Made by a program: the position numbers and the translations under genes | Assembly (NCBI RefSeq): GCF_001641335.1 | Contig: NZ_LVEM01000002.1 | Location: 301,755-365,754 of the forward strand | Length of the DNA: 64,000 bases | Source: Bradyrhizobium stylosanthis | GTDB lineage: Bacteria > Pseudomonadota > Alphaproteobacteria > Rhizobiales > Xanthobacteraceae | Reading direction: 5' to 3' | Shown: positions 37,610 to 46,205 of the stretch, in pieces | Numbering within the stretch: position 1 is the stretch's first letter | How the letters are laid out: the number at the start of each line of letters is the position of its first letter | The notes under the pieces: model-generated | What the model was told of the DNA's origin: nothing | The model's input: only the letters and a program-made list of their open reading frames with translations | Databases searched by the model: none

Positions 37610-38356
37610 ATGGCGTACAGCAATGAACTGACCGAGATCGCGCTCAACGAACTGAAGCTCCATGGGGTGAAGGGGCAAACCCGAGACACCAATGGCGGCC
37701 ACATCGAGATCGCCTGGCAGGTGGTGCCGGAAAAGGAGGTCCGCCGCGTCTTCGTCGCCAAGACAGCGAGCGACTGGCGGGCCCGCATGAACACCCGCGC
37801 CGAGGTCCGCAAGTTGCTGCGCGCCGACAACGTGACGCTGAAGGCCCAGAACCAAAGGCCGGAGAAACCCAAGCCGTTAACGAAGGCGCTGGAGCTGCCG
37901 CAACCCGACGCCGTCGTTCCGCTGCCGGACCAGATGAAGGCGCTGCGGGGAGAAGTCGCCGATCTGACCGAGCTGGTGCTGCGGCTCACCAAGATCGCGG
38001 CCGGGATGCGCGAGGTACTCACAACTCACGTTCCGAAGCCGCAACCTGCCGCCCCGGTGATGAAGCCGTCATCGCGCAGCATCAAGCTCGTCGAGTATCT
38101 GTCGCTCGACAGATGGATCGCGATCTCAGCCCTGGTGCGCGACACCGGGCTGACCCCGACGCAGATCAAATTGAAGCTGCATTACCTCAAGCAGCACGAC
38201 CAGATCGACATTTACCGTGGCGAGGTCAGGCTGAAGCCAGCGGCGACCAAGCCGCTCGCGAAGAGGACGGCGAAGAAAGTCGCGAAGTCGAAGCCGCCCG
38301 TGCGGAGGAAGCGCGCTCATCAGCTAGGAGCGCTGCCTGCCGAGCACGCTGCGTGA
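37610..38356 (+). CDS. Phage-associated hypothetical DNA-binding-like protein
   Basis: The 248-residue protein has an N-terminal alpha/beta part (HIEIAWQVVPEKEVRRVFVA), a central coiled helix (LRGEVADLTELVLRLTKIAA), a winged-helix-like part (RWIAISALVRDTGLTPTQIK, then LKLHYLKQHDQIDIYRGEVR) and a lysine/arginine-rich tail. This suggests a DNA-binding protein, possibly a regulator. I do not recognise a named family. It follows the cysteine-rich gene in the same direction. Confidence 0.65.
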   Translation: MAYSNELTEIALNELKLHGVKGQTRDTNGGHIEIAWQVVPEKEVRRVFVAKTASDWRARMNTRAEVRKLLRADNVTLKAQNQRPEKPKPLTKALELPQPDAVVPLPDQMKALRGEVADLTELVLRLTKIAAGMREVLTTHVPKPQPAAPVMKPSSRSIKLVEYLSLDRWIAISALVRDTGLTPTQIKLKLHYLKQHDQIDIYRGEVRLKPAATKPLAKRTAKKVAKSKPPVRRKRAHQLGALPAEHAA

Positions 38357-38464
38357 GCGATGACCCAGGGGCGACAACAGAGGAGAATTTCAAGGACAAG
38401 CGGACAAGTTGGAGCATCAGAACAAACAATAAAAACTGGGCATGGGAATTAAAGGAGCGCAGAC

Positions 38465-38863
38465 ATGCGCCGTAGACAAAAGGTATCACCGCGAGCGGTG
38501 AACGACAAAGACCGGCAGACCGGCATGAACATCCGGTCGCGGAGGCTGGAGCTGCACATCAGCCAGGCCGAGCTGGGGGCCGCGCTGGGCATCACCTTCC
38601 AGCAAATCCAGAAATACGAGAAGGGCGTGAACCGTGTCGCGTCGACGCGGCTGAACGAGATCGCTGCTTTCCTCAAGACCACGATGGCGGCGCTGGCGGG
38701 CGAGGACCGCTCAAGGGGCGAGCCGCAGGACAGTTTGGTTAGTGAGTTTGTATCGAGCAAGGACGGCATCGATCTGATCGAGGCCTGGTCGAGGGTTGAA
38801 AGCCACCAGGTACGGCGCAGCATCATCTCGCTGACCCGCTCGCTCGCCGCCGAGGGGCACTAA
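38465..38863 (+). CDS. XRE-family helix-turn-helix regulator
   Basis: The 132-residue protein has an HTH of XRE type (about 22-78: NIRSRRLELHISQAELGAAL, then GITFQQIQKYEKGVNRVAST). The form IQKYEKG with ITFQQ is common in rhizobial and phage repressors. The C-terminal part, which would oligomerise, is short and helical (ISLTRSLAAEGH). It lies among the early genes and may regulate the prophage, but no operator could be identified. An internal ATG at residue 21 is an alternative start. Confidence 0.85.
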   Translation: MRRRQKVSPRAVNDKDRQTGMNIRSRRLELHISQAELGAALGITFQQIQKYEKGVNRVASTRLNEIAAFLKTTMAALAGEDRSRGEPQDSLVSEFVSSKDGIDLIEAWSRVESHQVRRSIISLTRSLAAEGH

Positions 38864-38875
38864 GAGGAGAGTTCG

Positions 38876-39166
38876 ATGTCTGACGACGATCCGGAAGTGC
38901 ATTCCCCGCCGAACGAATTGAGGCGGATCGACGAGGTGTGGGCCTTCATCTCCAGTGACGAGACCGGTGAAGGCCTCTGCGCTGGGCCCCTGATGGGGCC
39001 CGGCACGCTTATCCCGCTGGTCGCGGCCGACGAGGTGCGGCTCCAGAGCTTGCTGCCCTGGGCGCGCTGGATCGCGCAGGCGAGCGGCAAGCCGGTCAAG
39101 CTGGTCAAACTGACCCACAGGGAAGAGGTCATGGAAATCAGCCCGGATGGAGGGCCGATGCAATGA
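38876..39166 (+). CDS. Small hypothetical prophage protein
   Basis: The 96-residue product (GAGGAGAG just upstream) contains RIDEVWAFISSDETGEGLCA and VRLQSLLPWARWIAQASGKP, and ends in a strand-rich LVKLTHREEVMEISPDGG. It overlaps the next gene by 4 bases. Families of this form are found in bradyrhizobial prophages without a role. Confidence 0.65.
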   Translation: MSDDDPEVHSPPNELRRIDEVWAFISSDETGEGLCAGPLMGPGTLIPLVAADEVRLQSLLPWARWIAQASGKPVKLVKLTHREEVMEISPDGGPMQ

Positions 39167-39609
39167 GTGGCGTTCTGATCATCGGCGACAATGAGAAGGC
39201 CGCCATCGCCACGGCGATCCGGTCCGCGCTGGCCAAGCCGATGCCCTGGGACAAGATGCGGCAGGTCATCGTGGACGACAGGGACGGTCCGACCAATACG
39301 CTGAAGCTCGACGAGCGGCCGGACCCTGACCGCATCGACGCGCTCCGTAGGGAATATCCGACATATCCCGTGCAGCTCGGGTCCTACGTCGCCGCGATCT
39401 CATTCGAGGAGCAGCCCTCCGGACTGTTCCGGCATCTTTCAATCTCCTCGCGCGTTCCCGGCAAGGTCCCGAACGAGCACGCCGCCAAGATGGTGCTGGA
39501 GGCGTTCGGCTTCTCTGGTTATCCGCCGAGCCGCCCCTATCGCGTCTGGGTCGAGGAGTACGAGCCCGGTCGCGTTGCCATCAACTTCGTGGAGCTGGAA
39601 CCTTCATGA
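39163..39609 (+). CDS. Hypothetical prophage protein
   Basis: The 148-residue product starts MSGVLIIGDNEKAAIATAIR, with WDKMRQVIVDDRDGPTNTLK and LGSYVAAISFEEQPSGLFRH, then RPYRVWVEEYEPGRVAINFV. It looks like a small alpha/beta protein without transmembrane segments. Both ends overlap neighbours by 4 bases, so it belongs to a translation-coupled block. Confidence 0.65.
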   Translation: MSGVLIIGDNEKAAIATAIRSALAKPMPWDKMRQVIVDDRDGPTNTLKLDERPDPDRIDALRREYPTYPVQLGSYVAAISFEEQPSGLFRHLSISSRVPGKVPNEHAAKMVLEAFGFSGYPPSRPYRVWVEEYEPGRVAINFVELEPS

Positions 39610-39935
39610 CCGAGCACACGAAGGACAAGCTGGCTGCCGTGCTGCGCGGGGTCGGGCTGCACGAGATGGCCGACCGCGCGGCGACCGGCTATTATCACGA
39701 CTTCCTTTCCCCGCTCGATCTCCCCGAGATGCAGCTGGAAAAGGACCTTCGCGTAGCAGCACAGGTCGCGCAGTCATTCAACGACCAGAAGCGGGCCCAG
39801 GCCATCGAGGCCGTTCGGAAGCGTCACATCAACGGGGACTTCGACGCGAGCCCGGAAGAGAGCGACGCCTGGGCCCAGAGCGAGGAAGGACAGGATGCGT
39901 TTCGGCGGCTGATCGAACCGAGGTCGAAGAAATGA
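39606..39935 (+). CDS. Hypothetical prophage protein
   Basis: The 109-residue product starts MTEHTKDKLAAVLRGVGLHE and is mostly helical (KDLRVAAQVAQSFNDQKRAQ), with an acidic C-terminal part (NGDFDASPEESDAWAQSEEG). It overlaps the following gene by 4 bases. No family is recognised. Confidence 0.65.
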   Translation: MTEHTKDKLAAVLRGVGLHEMADRAATGYYHDFLSPLDLPEMQLEKDLRVAAQVAQSFNDQKRAQAIEAVRKRHINGDFDASPEESDAWAQSEEGQDAFRRLIEPRSKK

Positions 39936-40117
39936 CCAGCAAGGACGAGATCATCGAGCTGGCAGCCCGCATCATCGATGTGAACGCCTTCACGCGCTAT
40001 CAGACCCAGGAGGGCATGATCAAGCGGCAGCAGATCGCCAGGCGCAAGGCTACCGAAATCCTCGCCATGCTGTGCCCAGCGGCAACCGACAAGCAGGAGG
40101 GCGCGAATGAGCGGTGA
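39932..40117 (+). CDS. Small hypothetical prophage protein
   Basis: ATG at 39932 overlaps the previous stop. The 61-residue product begins MTSKDEIIELAARIIDVNAF and contains YQTQEGMIKRQQIARRKATE, a basic helix, and ends QEGANER. Its end overlaps the start of the next gene by 11 bases. It may be a small helical DNA- or protein-binding factor. Confidence 0.6.
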   Translation: MTSKDEIIELAARIIDVNAFTRYQTQEGMIKRQQIARRKATEILAMLCPAATDKQEGANER

Positions 40118-40277
40118 CGACCGCAAGCCCGAAGACCGGCTGTTGGCCCTGCTGGACAGCGGGCTTGCAGCCTATCGCCACGGCAGGACCGACGATGCGT
40201 TGCTGCTGCTGCAGGAGGCGCTGAAGACGGCGCGGGCCCTGGAGCCACGGCAGCGGGAGGACCGCGATGCCGGATGA
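40107..40277 (+). CDS. Very small hypothetical prophage protein
   Basis: This frame of 56 residues starts with ATG 40107, preceded by the purine stretch GGAGGG. It is helical (LLALLDSGLAAYRHGRTDDA and LLLLQEALKTARALEP), resembling a TPR-like hairpin. It overlaps the previous gene by 11 bases and the next by 11 bases, filling what would otherwise be a gap in the chain. Confidence 0.6.
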   Translation: MSGDDRKPEDRLLALLDSGLAAYRHGRTDDALLLLQEALKTARALEPRQREDRDAG

Positions 40278-40689
40278 TGACGACAACATCATTCGTTTCC
40301 CGACCTTCGTCCGCGTCGAGGGCGAGCAGCTCCCCGCCGCGTTCGAACCTATCCGCTGCTATGTGCTGGTCAACCGGGTGGCCGCGAAGGTGCCGCTCAA
40401 CGACTGGGCCAGCGCATCAGCCGGGCGACACTCGACGTTCAAACTGACCGGGCTCGATCCCTGGCGCGTCGCTGAAACCTTCGTCGGCTCCGTGCACATC
40501 AGCACCGTTTTTCTGGGGATCGATCATCGGCATTTCGGCGACGGGCCGCCGCTGCTGTTCGAGACGATGATCTTCGGCGGCTCGCTGGAAGGTTTCCAGA
40601 ACCGCTGTTCAACCTGGGATGAGGCCGAGGCGATGCATGCCGAAGCGCTCGACCAGGTCCGCCGTGGGCACCTGCGGGTGGTCAAATAA
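40267..40689 (+). CDS. Hypothetical prophage protein
   Basis: The 140-residue product starts MPDDDDNIIRFPTFVRVEGE and contains RCYVLVNRVAAKVPLNDWAS, STFKLTGLDPWRVAETFVGS and LLFETMIFGGSLEGFQNRC. It is a soluble alpha/beta protein. It is the last gene of the rightward block; the terminator at 40694-40713 follows at once. Confidence 0.68.
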   Translation: MPDDDDNIIRFPTFVRVEGEQLPAAFEPIRCYVLVNRVAAKVPLNDWASASAGRHSTFKLTGLDPWRVAETFVGSVHISTVFLGIDHRHFGDGPPLLFETMIFGGSLEGFQNRCSTWDEAEAMHAEALDQVRRGHLRVVK

Positions 40690-40693
40690 AAAA

Positions 40694-40713
40694 GGCCCCG
40701 CCGAAGCGGGGCC
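40694..40713 (-). terminator. Rho-independent terminator of the structural operon
   Basis: GGCCCCGC and GCGGGGCC form an 8-base-pair stem with a CGAA loop, and on the leftward strand six T residues follow. It ends the leftward structural operon just after 40734. It probably also stops the rightward early block, whose last stop codon lies a few bases before, but that side has no T-run. Confidence 0.85.
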
Positions 40714-40733
40714 AAGGTCGGGAGTGTCGGTCC

Positions 40734-41210
40734 TCACATGGGCGTCGGCGCCCTGAAAATTTGAAAGTCGATGCTCTTCGGATCGTGCGCCGCGCCGCCG
40801 CCGCCAGTGTAGGTATTGATGGTGAAGCCCGCCGCCGTCCGCCCATCGGCCAATTCGGCGACCGAGTCGCTGGTAATCATCGCCGTGTAGTTCGCGTCGG
40901 GAAGCGCGTTGATGAAAGTGAAGGCGAACACGCCTTTGCCGGTGTAGGTCGCGGTCGCGATGTTGAACGGCTGACCCGCGAGCGATATGGCGCTGCTCTT
41001 GATGGTCGCATGCGCGGACGCGACAATGACCGGAGCGACCATGCCGGGTTGCGGCTCCGGTGGCGGCACGTAGGGGTCGGGCACACCACCATCGGCCAGC
41101 CATTGCTGATAGGCCTGCCAGTCGCGATTGCCGTCATCGTTGGGGATGTACGCGCCATCGGCGGTGCGGATCACCATCTGATCGGTTTCGGTCAGGCGAT
41201 ACTCAGCCAT
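40734..41210 (-). CDS. Tail fibre accessory protein (fibre-assembly-like)
   Basis: From ATG 41210 (GGTGAGG upstream) the 158-residue product begins MAEYRLTETDQMVIRTADGA, followed by NDDGNRDWQAYQQWLADGGV, a repeat-like N-terminal segment often found in tail-fibre chaperones and fibre tips. The C-terminal half is beta-rich (VFAFTFINALPDANYTAMIT, then AGFTINTYTGGGGAAHDP) and resembles a fibre knob. It is the last gene of the leftward operon and overlaps the fibre start region at 41216 in spacing only (5 bases apart). Confidence 0.65.
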   Translation of the reverse strand: MAEYRLTETDQMVIRTADGAYIPNDDGNRDWQAYQQWLADGGVPDPYVPPPEPQPGMVAPVIVASAHATIKSSAISLAGQPFNIATATYTGKGVFAFTFINALPDANYTAMITSDSVAELADGRTAAGFTINTYTGGGGAAHDPKSIDFQIFRAPTPM

Positions 41211-41215
41211 TTGCC

Positions 41216-43069
41216 TCACCTCGCAATCGCTTTGATGGTCCCGCTGAACTGCATGTCGTCACCGGAGGTGTCTGTATTATTCCACGAGGCGTACCAACCG
41301 GTGGTGCCATACAAGCCGATCCCAGTGTTGACGGTCCTGTTCTGAAATGGATTTAGCAGCGAGATCGTCGGAGCGACGCGCTTGGTGGTCCTCCATTGAC
41401 CCGGATATTGATAATTGCGATTGGCCTGCGGGCTGCCTATGACCGAGAAGGCGAAGGTGCACAGCTCCAAATATCGCTCACACACCTCCAACTCCCTGAT
41501 GTACTCAGGCACCGTAAATGGCGGCGCGACATTGCCTTCGGTCAAGCTGGTCTCGAACAGTTCGAAGACGTTGTTAGCGGTGTCGAGGAAATTGTGTTGA
41601 TTGGAAGTCGCGAGCGCGCTGCCAGCCAGCCACTGGTTCTTGTTGGCCGGAGCGATCTGATACGAGGTCCCGCACGACAGCATCCAGAATACGTAGAACG
41701 TCATCGTGGTGTCGGTCTTCCAGTTGGTCGCGCTGACCAAGGTATCCAACTGGAGCGTGACGCTGACCCGCACGTCGGTATTGGCCTGACCGGCAGCGAT
41801 GACGTACTCCGCAATGTAGGTGCGCGTGCTCTGGTCATTGCGAATGCAAACGCAGTAGGTCCCTGCGGGCTCGCGCACACCAAAGGCCAGCGTGACCGTC
41901 TTGGCGTTCGCCTTGCCCGAGTTGAGGTCCCTGACCCTGTTGCCCTCCAAGATTTGGCAAACGTAGGCCACGTCTCCCGCCGCAGGGCTGGCCGAGGCCG
42001 TAACGACGGCGCGCAGGCGCGGCGTACCGGAAGGCGTGTCATTGGTGGTTGATTGGACCGTCGAGATGGTGGCGCCCGCTGGGGTGCTGGCCACGATCCA
42101 TTGGTCCAACGGGACAGACGAACCGGCTGTGACGTTCTGCGCAGTGGTGCCCCATTCCTGCGCGATCTGCATCGCAGGATTGACGAAGTAGTTCTTCTTG
42201 GTCAGCCCGAGGTTCGCCAGTCCTTGCGCGAGCTGCGGCGCGGTGAGGACCTGCGCCGCATCAAAGCGCAGGAACGTCAGCGCGGCATCAACCCACGCCG
42301 AGTTGCGCCGCGTGTAGTAACCACCATCGGTCGGCGCTTCAGGCAACGCGCCAGGCGGACCCTTGAGATTGCCGACCGGCGAGCCCCACGCGCTGCCGCT
42401 GTAGGTGTAGACGTCACCGTTGGTGGTGTTGAGATAGTTGTCGTTCGCCAGCGCGCCCGCGATCACGCCCGGTGCGCCCGCGCCCTCGTACCACAGAGAG
42501 CCGCGCGTGCCGGTTGGCCCCGGAATGCCCTGATTGCCCTGAATGCCTTGGTTGCCCTGCGGACCTTGCGGACCGATCAGCGACGTTCCGGCTGGCCAGG
42601 CACCCGACGCCTTCGGCCCGTACATGAAATGCGTGCTGGTATCGATGTAGAAGTCGCCATCGATGCCAACGCCTGCACCTGGCGCACCGACGCCATAGAG
42701 CACGCTGTTGCCGCGCGGCCCTTGCGCTCCTTGCGGACCGACCAATGACACACCGGCTGGCCAGACGTTGAACGCCTTCGGGCCGAAGATGACGTTGGTC
42801 GCGGTGTTGATCCAGAAGTCGCCGTTCTTGCCGTCGCTCGCGACCGGATCGCGCGACCCGTACAGGATCGTATTGCCGTCTACGCCGGGCGGTCCGATTG
42901 GCCCCGGCACGGTCGATGGCGGACCCATCGGACCTTGCGGACCGGGCGGTCCCTGCTCTGGTACGTCGATGGTCTCGACCGAGCGATCCAGCAAAACCTG
43001 CACGTCTTCGCTCGGCTCGGCTGAGATCATCACGTCATAGTCGGTCGAGACGACGACATCATAGCTCAT
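41216..43069 (-). CDS. Tail fibre protein with collagen-like repeats
   Basis: The 617-residue product contains an N-terminal shaft segment with short collagen-type G-x-y runs (PGPQGPMGPPSTVPGPIGPP, later GPQGAQGPRGNS and GPQGPQGNQGIQGNQGIPGP), interleaved with repeated units ending GDFWINTATN, GDFYIDTSTHF and NDNYLNTTNGD, and a beta-rich C-terminal part (from about 290) containing KKNYFVNPAMQIAQEWGTTA, a common tip-domain start. It should form trimeric fibres for host recognition. Its start overlaps the stop of the upstream gene by 4 bases. Confidence 0.85.
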   Translation of the reverse strand: MSYDVVVSTDYDVMISAEPSEDVQVLLDRSVETIDVPEQGPPGPQGPMGPPSTVPGPIGPPGVDGNTILYGSRDPVASDGKNGDFWINTATNVIFGPKAFNVWPAGVSLVGPQGAQGPRGNSVLYGVGAPGAGVGIDGDFYIDTSTHFMYGPKASGAWPAGTSLIGPQGPQGNQGIQGNQGIPGPTGTRGSLWYEGAGAPGVIAGALANDNYLNTTNGDVYTYSGSAWGSPVGNLKGPPGALPEAPTDGGYYTRRNSAWVDAALTFLRFDAAQVLTAPQLAQGLANLGLTKKNYFVNPAMQIAQEWGTTAQNVTAGSSVPLDQWIVASTPAGATISTVQSTTNDTPSGTPRLRAVVTASASPAAGDVAYVCQILEGNRVRDLNSGKANAKTVTLAFGVREPAGTYCVCIRNDQSTRTYIAEYVIAAGQANTDVRVSVTLQLDTLVSATNWKTDTTMTFYVFWMLSCGTSYQIAPANKNQWLAGSALATSNQHNFLDTANNVFELFETSLTEGNVAPPFTVPEYIRELEVCERYLELCTFAFSVIGSPQANRNYQYPGQWRTTKRVAPTISLLNPFQNRTVNTGIGLYGTTGWYASWNNTDTSGDDMQFSGTIKAIAR

Positions 43070-43431
43070 GTGTTGTTGCCCCGGCTCGGGCCAGCGTTGA
43101 CGGTCAGCGACCCCGACCAGATGCGCAGTTGCAGGCCCGTGGCGGTGCTCCGGATCAGCGAATGCTCGTAATCGCCCAGCGGCAGCTCCAGCAGCTGCGC
43201 GTGCGTGATCCAGAGCGTGAACTTGCCGTTTGGCGCGTCGGTGATCGAGAGGCCGCCGTTCTCGGTGGTGAGCAGCATCTCCTCGGTGACATCCTCGGCG
43301 CGGTGGCGGATGCCCATCCGCATGGTGTTGCCGGTCAGATCAATCGGCACTGGCGGCGTGTCGGCGGTCTCATAGACGAAGCCGCGAATGAAGTCGGCGT
43401 CGTTCCAGCAAGTGATGTTGCAGATGGCCAT
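43066..43431 (-). CDS. Phage tail-associated hypothetical protein
   Basis: From ATG 43431 the 121-residue product begins MAICNITCWNDADFIRGFVY, with PVPIDLTGNTMRMGIRHRAE and LTTENGGLSITDAPNGKFTL, a beta-sandwich pattern. It lies between the DUF4376 gene and the tail fibre and probably belongs to the fibre or baseplate. Its end overlaps the fibre start by 4 bases. Confidence 0.65.
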   Translation of the reverse strand: MAICNITCWNDADFIRGFVYETADTPPVPIDLTGNTMRMGIRHRAEDVTEEMLLTTENGGLSITDAPNGKFTLWITHAQLLELPLGDYEHSLIRSTATGLQLRIWSGSLTVNAGPSRGNNT

Positions 43432-43435
43432 GGGC

Positions 43436-44026
43436 TCACTTCTTCGACGAAGGAGACTTCTGCTTAGGTGCCGGTCGCGGCTTCGCCGCCGCGAACACAT
43501 CGTCGATCTGCTTGCGCGAAAGCTTCTTGCCGCTTCTGAGCTGCCCGACGATGTCGGTATAGGCGACAAAGCACGCATCGATGTGGCGCTGCAGATCGCC
43601 GACCTGCTCGATCATTTGCGCGTTAGTCAGCGGATAGAAATTGCCATCTGCGCCGACCCAGGTGGTGGTGAGCTGACTGTCGCTGCTCGCGGCAAGCCCT
43701 GCGCCGATGATCATCGTCTTGGAACGATCGTTCGTCTCAAGCGGCACGCCTGCGCTTGACGTGATGCCGCCGGTCTCGACGAGCCAGCGCCGGTTCGCAG
43801 CGTAGTATTCCTCGTTGACGAAAATCGTCTCGTAGGGATCGACCACCGCCTGCAGCGCGGCGTCGGTCTGCCCGCCGGCATCATCGCGCGGCCAATCCGT
43901 TGGGTATTGCACTTCCTTGAAGGCCAGAAACTCCGCATCGTTCTCGTCGACGATCTGCTGCCGAGCGCTTGCGAACACGCGACCATCCCCGGCGCGCCAA
44001 TACCAGTCGTTCGGATCATAGATCAT
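43436..44026 (-). CDS. DUF4376-containing tail fibre-associated protein
   Basis: The 196-residue product starts MIYDPNDWYWRAGDGRVFAS and has a C-terminal helical DUF4376-like domain with NDRSKTMIIGAGLAA and FYPLTNAQMIEQVGDLQRHI. Such proteins accompany tail fibres in contractile phages. The last residues are basic. Its start overlaps the end of the 450-residue fibre-like gene by 4 bases. Confidence 0.72.
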   Translation of the reverse strand: MIYDPNDWYWRAGDGRVFASARQQIVDENDAEFLAFKEVQYPTDWPRDDAGGQTDAALQAVVDPYETIFVNEEYYAANRRWLVETGGITSSAGVPLETNDRSKTMIIGAGLAASSDSQLTTTWVGADGNFYPLTNAQMIEQVGDLQRHIDACFVAYTDIVGQLRSGKKLSRKQIDDVFAAAKPRPAPKQKSPSSKK

Positions 44027-45375
44027 ATGTATTGGCCTCCCGATGACTGCGTGCCTGCGATGTTGCCGGGCAAATAGGCCGCACCGGCACCGCCCGTGTT
44101 GATGACGCCATTCGTCACCACGTTGTAGCGCTTGCCGGTGCAAGCTGCCGCGTTGGCAATGCCGCCCGTGAACCCAAGCGAGCACACGCCGACATCGGAC
44201 GCCTGTATGAAGGCAAGACCGAAGTTCATAGGCGTGTTGATCATCTGGAATTGCGGCGGGGTGGACATGTTGACAATATCGAGGCGACCGGCACCGAAGA
44301 TGCTCAACCAGCACGCGGGAGCGTAGGTGTTGCCGAGTGGCGGACCGTCGACCCGGAAGATATCCGCAGTTGCGCCATTCAGACGACAGATGCCGCCGTT
44401 GTAGACGGTCAGATGCGTGCCGTTGGTCGGCCCCCACGTGATGTTGTCCATGATGAGCTGGGACGACGCAGGGATCGCGATGCCACCGCCATAAGTGCCG
44501 AGATTGCCGACGCAGCGGAAGCCGCTAAGAATGTTGTTCGCACCCTGGGCGACGAAGCAAGCTTGCGCGACCGCATTGTCTCCGCAGGACACAAGGCAAT
44601 TTTGAGGGTTCGCTTTGTTGCCTTGCCACAGGATGCTGCCCTGACCGGCCGCAGCTGGCAGCACGCACATTGAATAGTTGTTCGCGTCGGCGACATGGAC
44701 GGTGACGTTGAAGCCGTTCAGATTGAACTTCGAGATCGCGTTCGACGCGCGCTGCAGCGTCTTGAACGGTCCTTTCGGCGCGGTGCCGACCGCAGCTTGC
44801 GATCCGTCAAACGTGTCGTTGCCGGTGTTGCCGTTGACATAATAATCAACGGGAGCGGTGAGATAGATCGGGCCGCCCGATGCGCCGGCTGAAATGCCGG
44901 TCAGCACCCAATTCGCACCGTCGAAAACGAACGTCGCGATCTGGCCGGTGATCAGATCGTACTGCTGCAGGTTGGTGCCGTCTGGCCGAACGATGTGCGC
45001 TGGCGGGAGCGTGTTGCAGGCCAGCGTCGAGTCGCCCGCATTTGGATGGGCGATCTTGAGACGGACGACCATGCCTGCGTAGTAGCCGTCCGGCGCTGGT
45101 GCAAGCTGCGCAGCATAGGCGTTCGAGGTGCCAAAATCCGTCGAGTAGTTCAGGCGCGACGACTGGATCGCCTTGGCTAGCTGCTGCAGATCGGAGTTGC
45201 TCGCCGCCGCGATATTCACTTCGCGGATCAGGTTGACGATCTCGCGCTGCGGAAACTCGATAGAGGCAGCTGGCGGGATCGAGCCTTGCTGTCCGGTCGC
45301 GGGGTTGCCGTTGATGTACGGCGTGTCGCCCCACGTTGACTCGGGCGGCATTCCATATGGCTGGTTGTACTGCAT
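44023..45375 (-). CDS. Tail fibre/appendage protein with beta-helix
   Basis: The 450-residue product has an N-terminal part (about 35-165) with EFPQREIVNLIREVNIAAAS, LAPAPDGYYAGMVVRLKIAH and NTLPPAHIVRPDGTNLQQYD, typical of contractile-tail appendages. From about 175 a parallel beta-helix-like part follows (YYVNGNTGNDTFDG, then PFKTLQRASNAISKFNLNGF) with cysteines. It probably attaches to the baseplate and binds surface sugars. It sits after the baseplate gp48-type gene. Confidence 0.78.
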   Translation of the reverse strand: MQYNQPYGMPPESTWGDTPYINGNPATGQQGSIPPAASIEFPQREIVNLIREVNIAAASNSDLQQLAKAIQSSRLNYSTDFGTSNAYAAQLAPAPDGYYAGMVVRLKIAHPNAGDSTLACNTLPPAHIVRPDGTNLQQYDLITGQIATFVFDGANWVLTGISAGASGGPIYLTAPVDYYVNGNTGNDTFDGSQAAVGTAPKGPFKTLQRASNAISKFNLNGFNVTVHVADANNYSMCVLPAAAGQGSILWQGNKANPQNCLVSCGDNAVAQACFVAQGANNILSGFRCVGNLGTYGGGIAIPASSQLIMDNITWGPTNGTHLTVYNGGICRLNGATADIFRVDGPPLGNTYAPACWLSIFGAGRLDIVNMSTPPQFQMINTPMNFGLAFIQASDVGVCSLGFTGGIANAAACTGKRYNVVTNGVINTGGAGAAYLPGNIAGTQSSGGQYI

Positions 45376-45443
45376 GCACGCGTCCTCTCGCGGCGTCCCG
45401 CGCGAGCGGGAAACCGGGCTTCAGATCTGAAAGGCGTGGATCG

Positions 45444-46205
45444 CTAGGGCGTCCCTTCCATCGGGTCGCCGGGATGAAGGTTGGTGTAGTCGTAGACAAT
45501 CTCGGTGTGCGCTGGCTTCCAGCGCGCGAGGATGCACTCAAGGTCCTGCGCGTGACCGATGCGAAGGTGGGGATCGATGCCGCACTGGCCGGATGCGCTC
45601 CTGAACCATTGCAGGTCGGCCTGGTGCACATGCACCGTCCAGTAGTAGCGGTTCTCGGGTGGCCCCAAGCCGTAGTTCGGCCACTCGCTCAGCTCGCCAT
45701 CGGCGACGGGCTCGCCGTTGGGGTCCATGATCGGGCGGCCCCACTGGTCCTGCATGAAGGTGCCATCGCCATAGACGCGATCATCGCCGCAGCAATCGAT
45801 GCCGACCATGAATGGCCGATACTCGGTGATGGTGATCGTGTAGCCGAGGAAGGCGGCGAAGCTGATGTAGAACTCGCGGGACTGCGAGCCGTACAGCGTC
45901 ATCCGGGCGACGAGCGCGTTCTGCCGCTCGGCTATCGTCTGCGGCGCGGAGTAGCAGGGATCGGGCAGACCCCAATTGCGCTCCCAATCCGGCAACAGCT
46001 CGACCGTCTTGCGCGGATCGCTCTCGGTCTCCAGGAGATCGGCAGCGCGCCCGTCGACGTAGCCCCAGTAATTGTTCAGGCCATCGCAGGCCTGCCGGAG
46101 CACGCTGTCGATGGAATGCTTCGGCCAGGCCTGGCCCTGCGGCAGCAGCTCCAGGAAGGCGTCGCGATAGTCGCTGCCCGCCCTGCGGATGTGCCGGTCA
46201 CTCAT
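45444..46205 (-). CDS. Mu gp48-type baseplate protein (YmfQ/DUF2313)
   Basis: The 253-residue protein starts with AGSDYRDAFLELLPQGQAWP, the YmfQ/gp48 hallmark, then SVLRQACDGLNNYWGYVDGR and a helical AERQNALVARMTLYGSQSRE, followed by a conserved FAAFLGYTITITEYRPFMVG. It caps the baseplate wedge in Mu-like tails. Its start overlaps the end of the gp47-type gene by 8 bases. Confidence 0.9.
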   Translation of the reverse strand: MSDRHIRRAGSDYRDAFLELLPQGQAWPKHSIDSVLRQACDGLNNYWGYVDGRAADLLETESDPRKTVELLPDWERNWGLPDPCYSAPQTIAERQNALVARMTLYGSQSREFYISFAAFLGYTITITEYRPFMVGIDCCGDDRVYGDGTFMQDQWGRPIMDPNGEPVADGELSEWPNYGLGPPENRYYWTVHVHQADLQWFRSASGQCGIDPHLRIGHAQDLECILARWKPAHTEIVYDYTNLHPGDPMEGTP

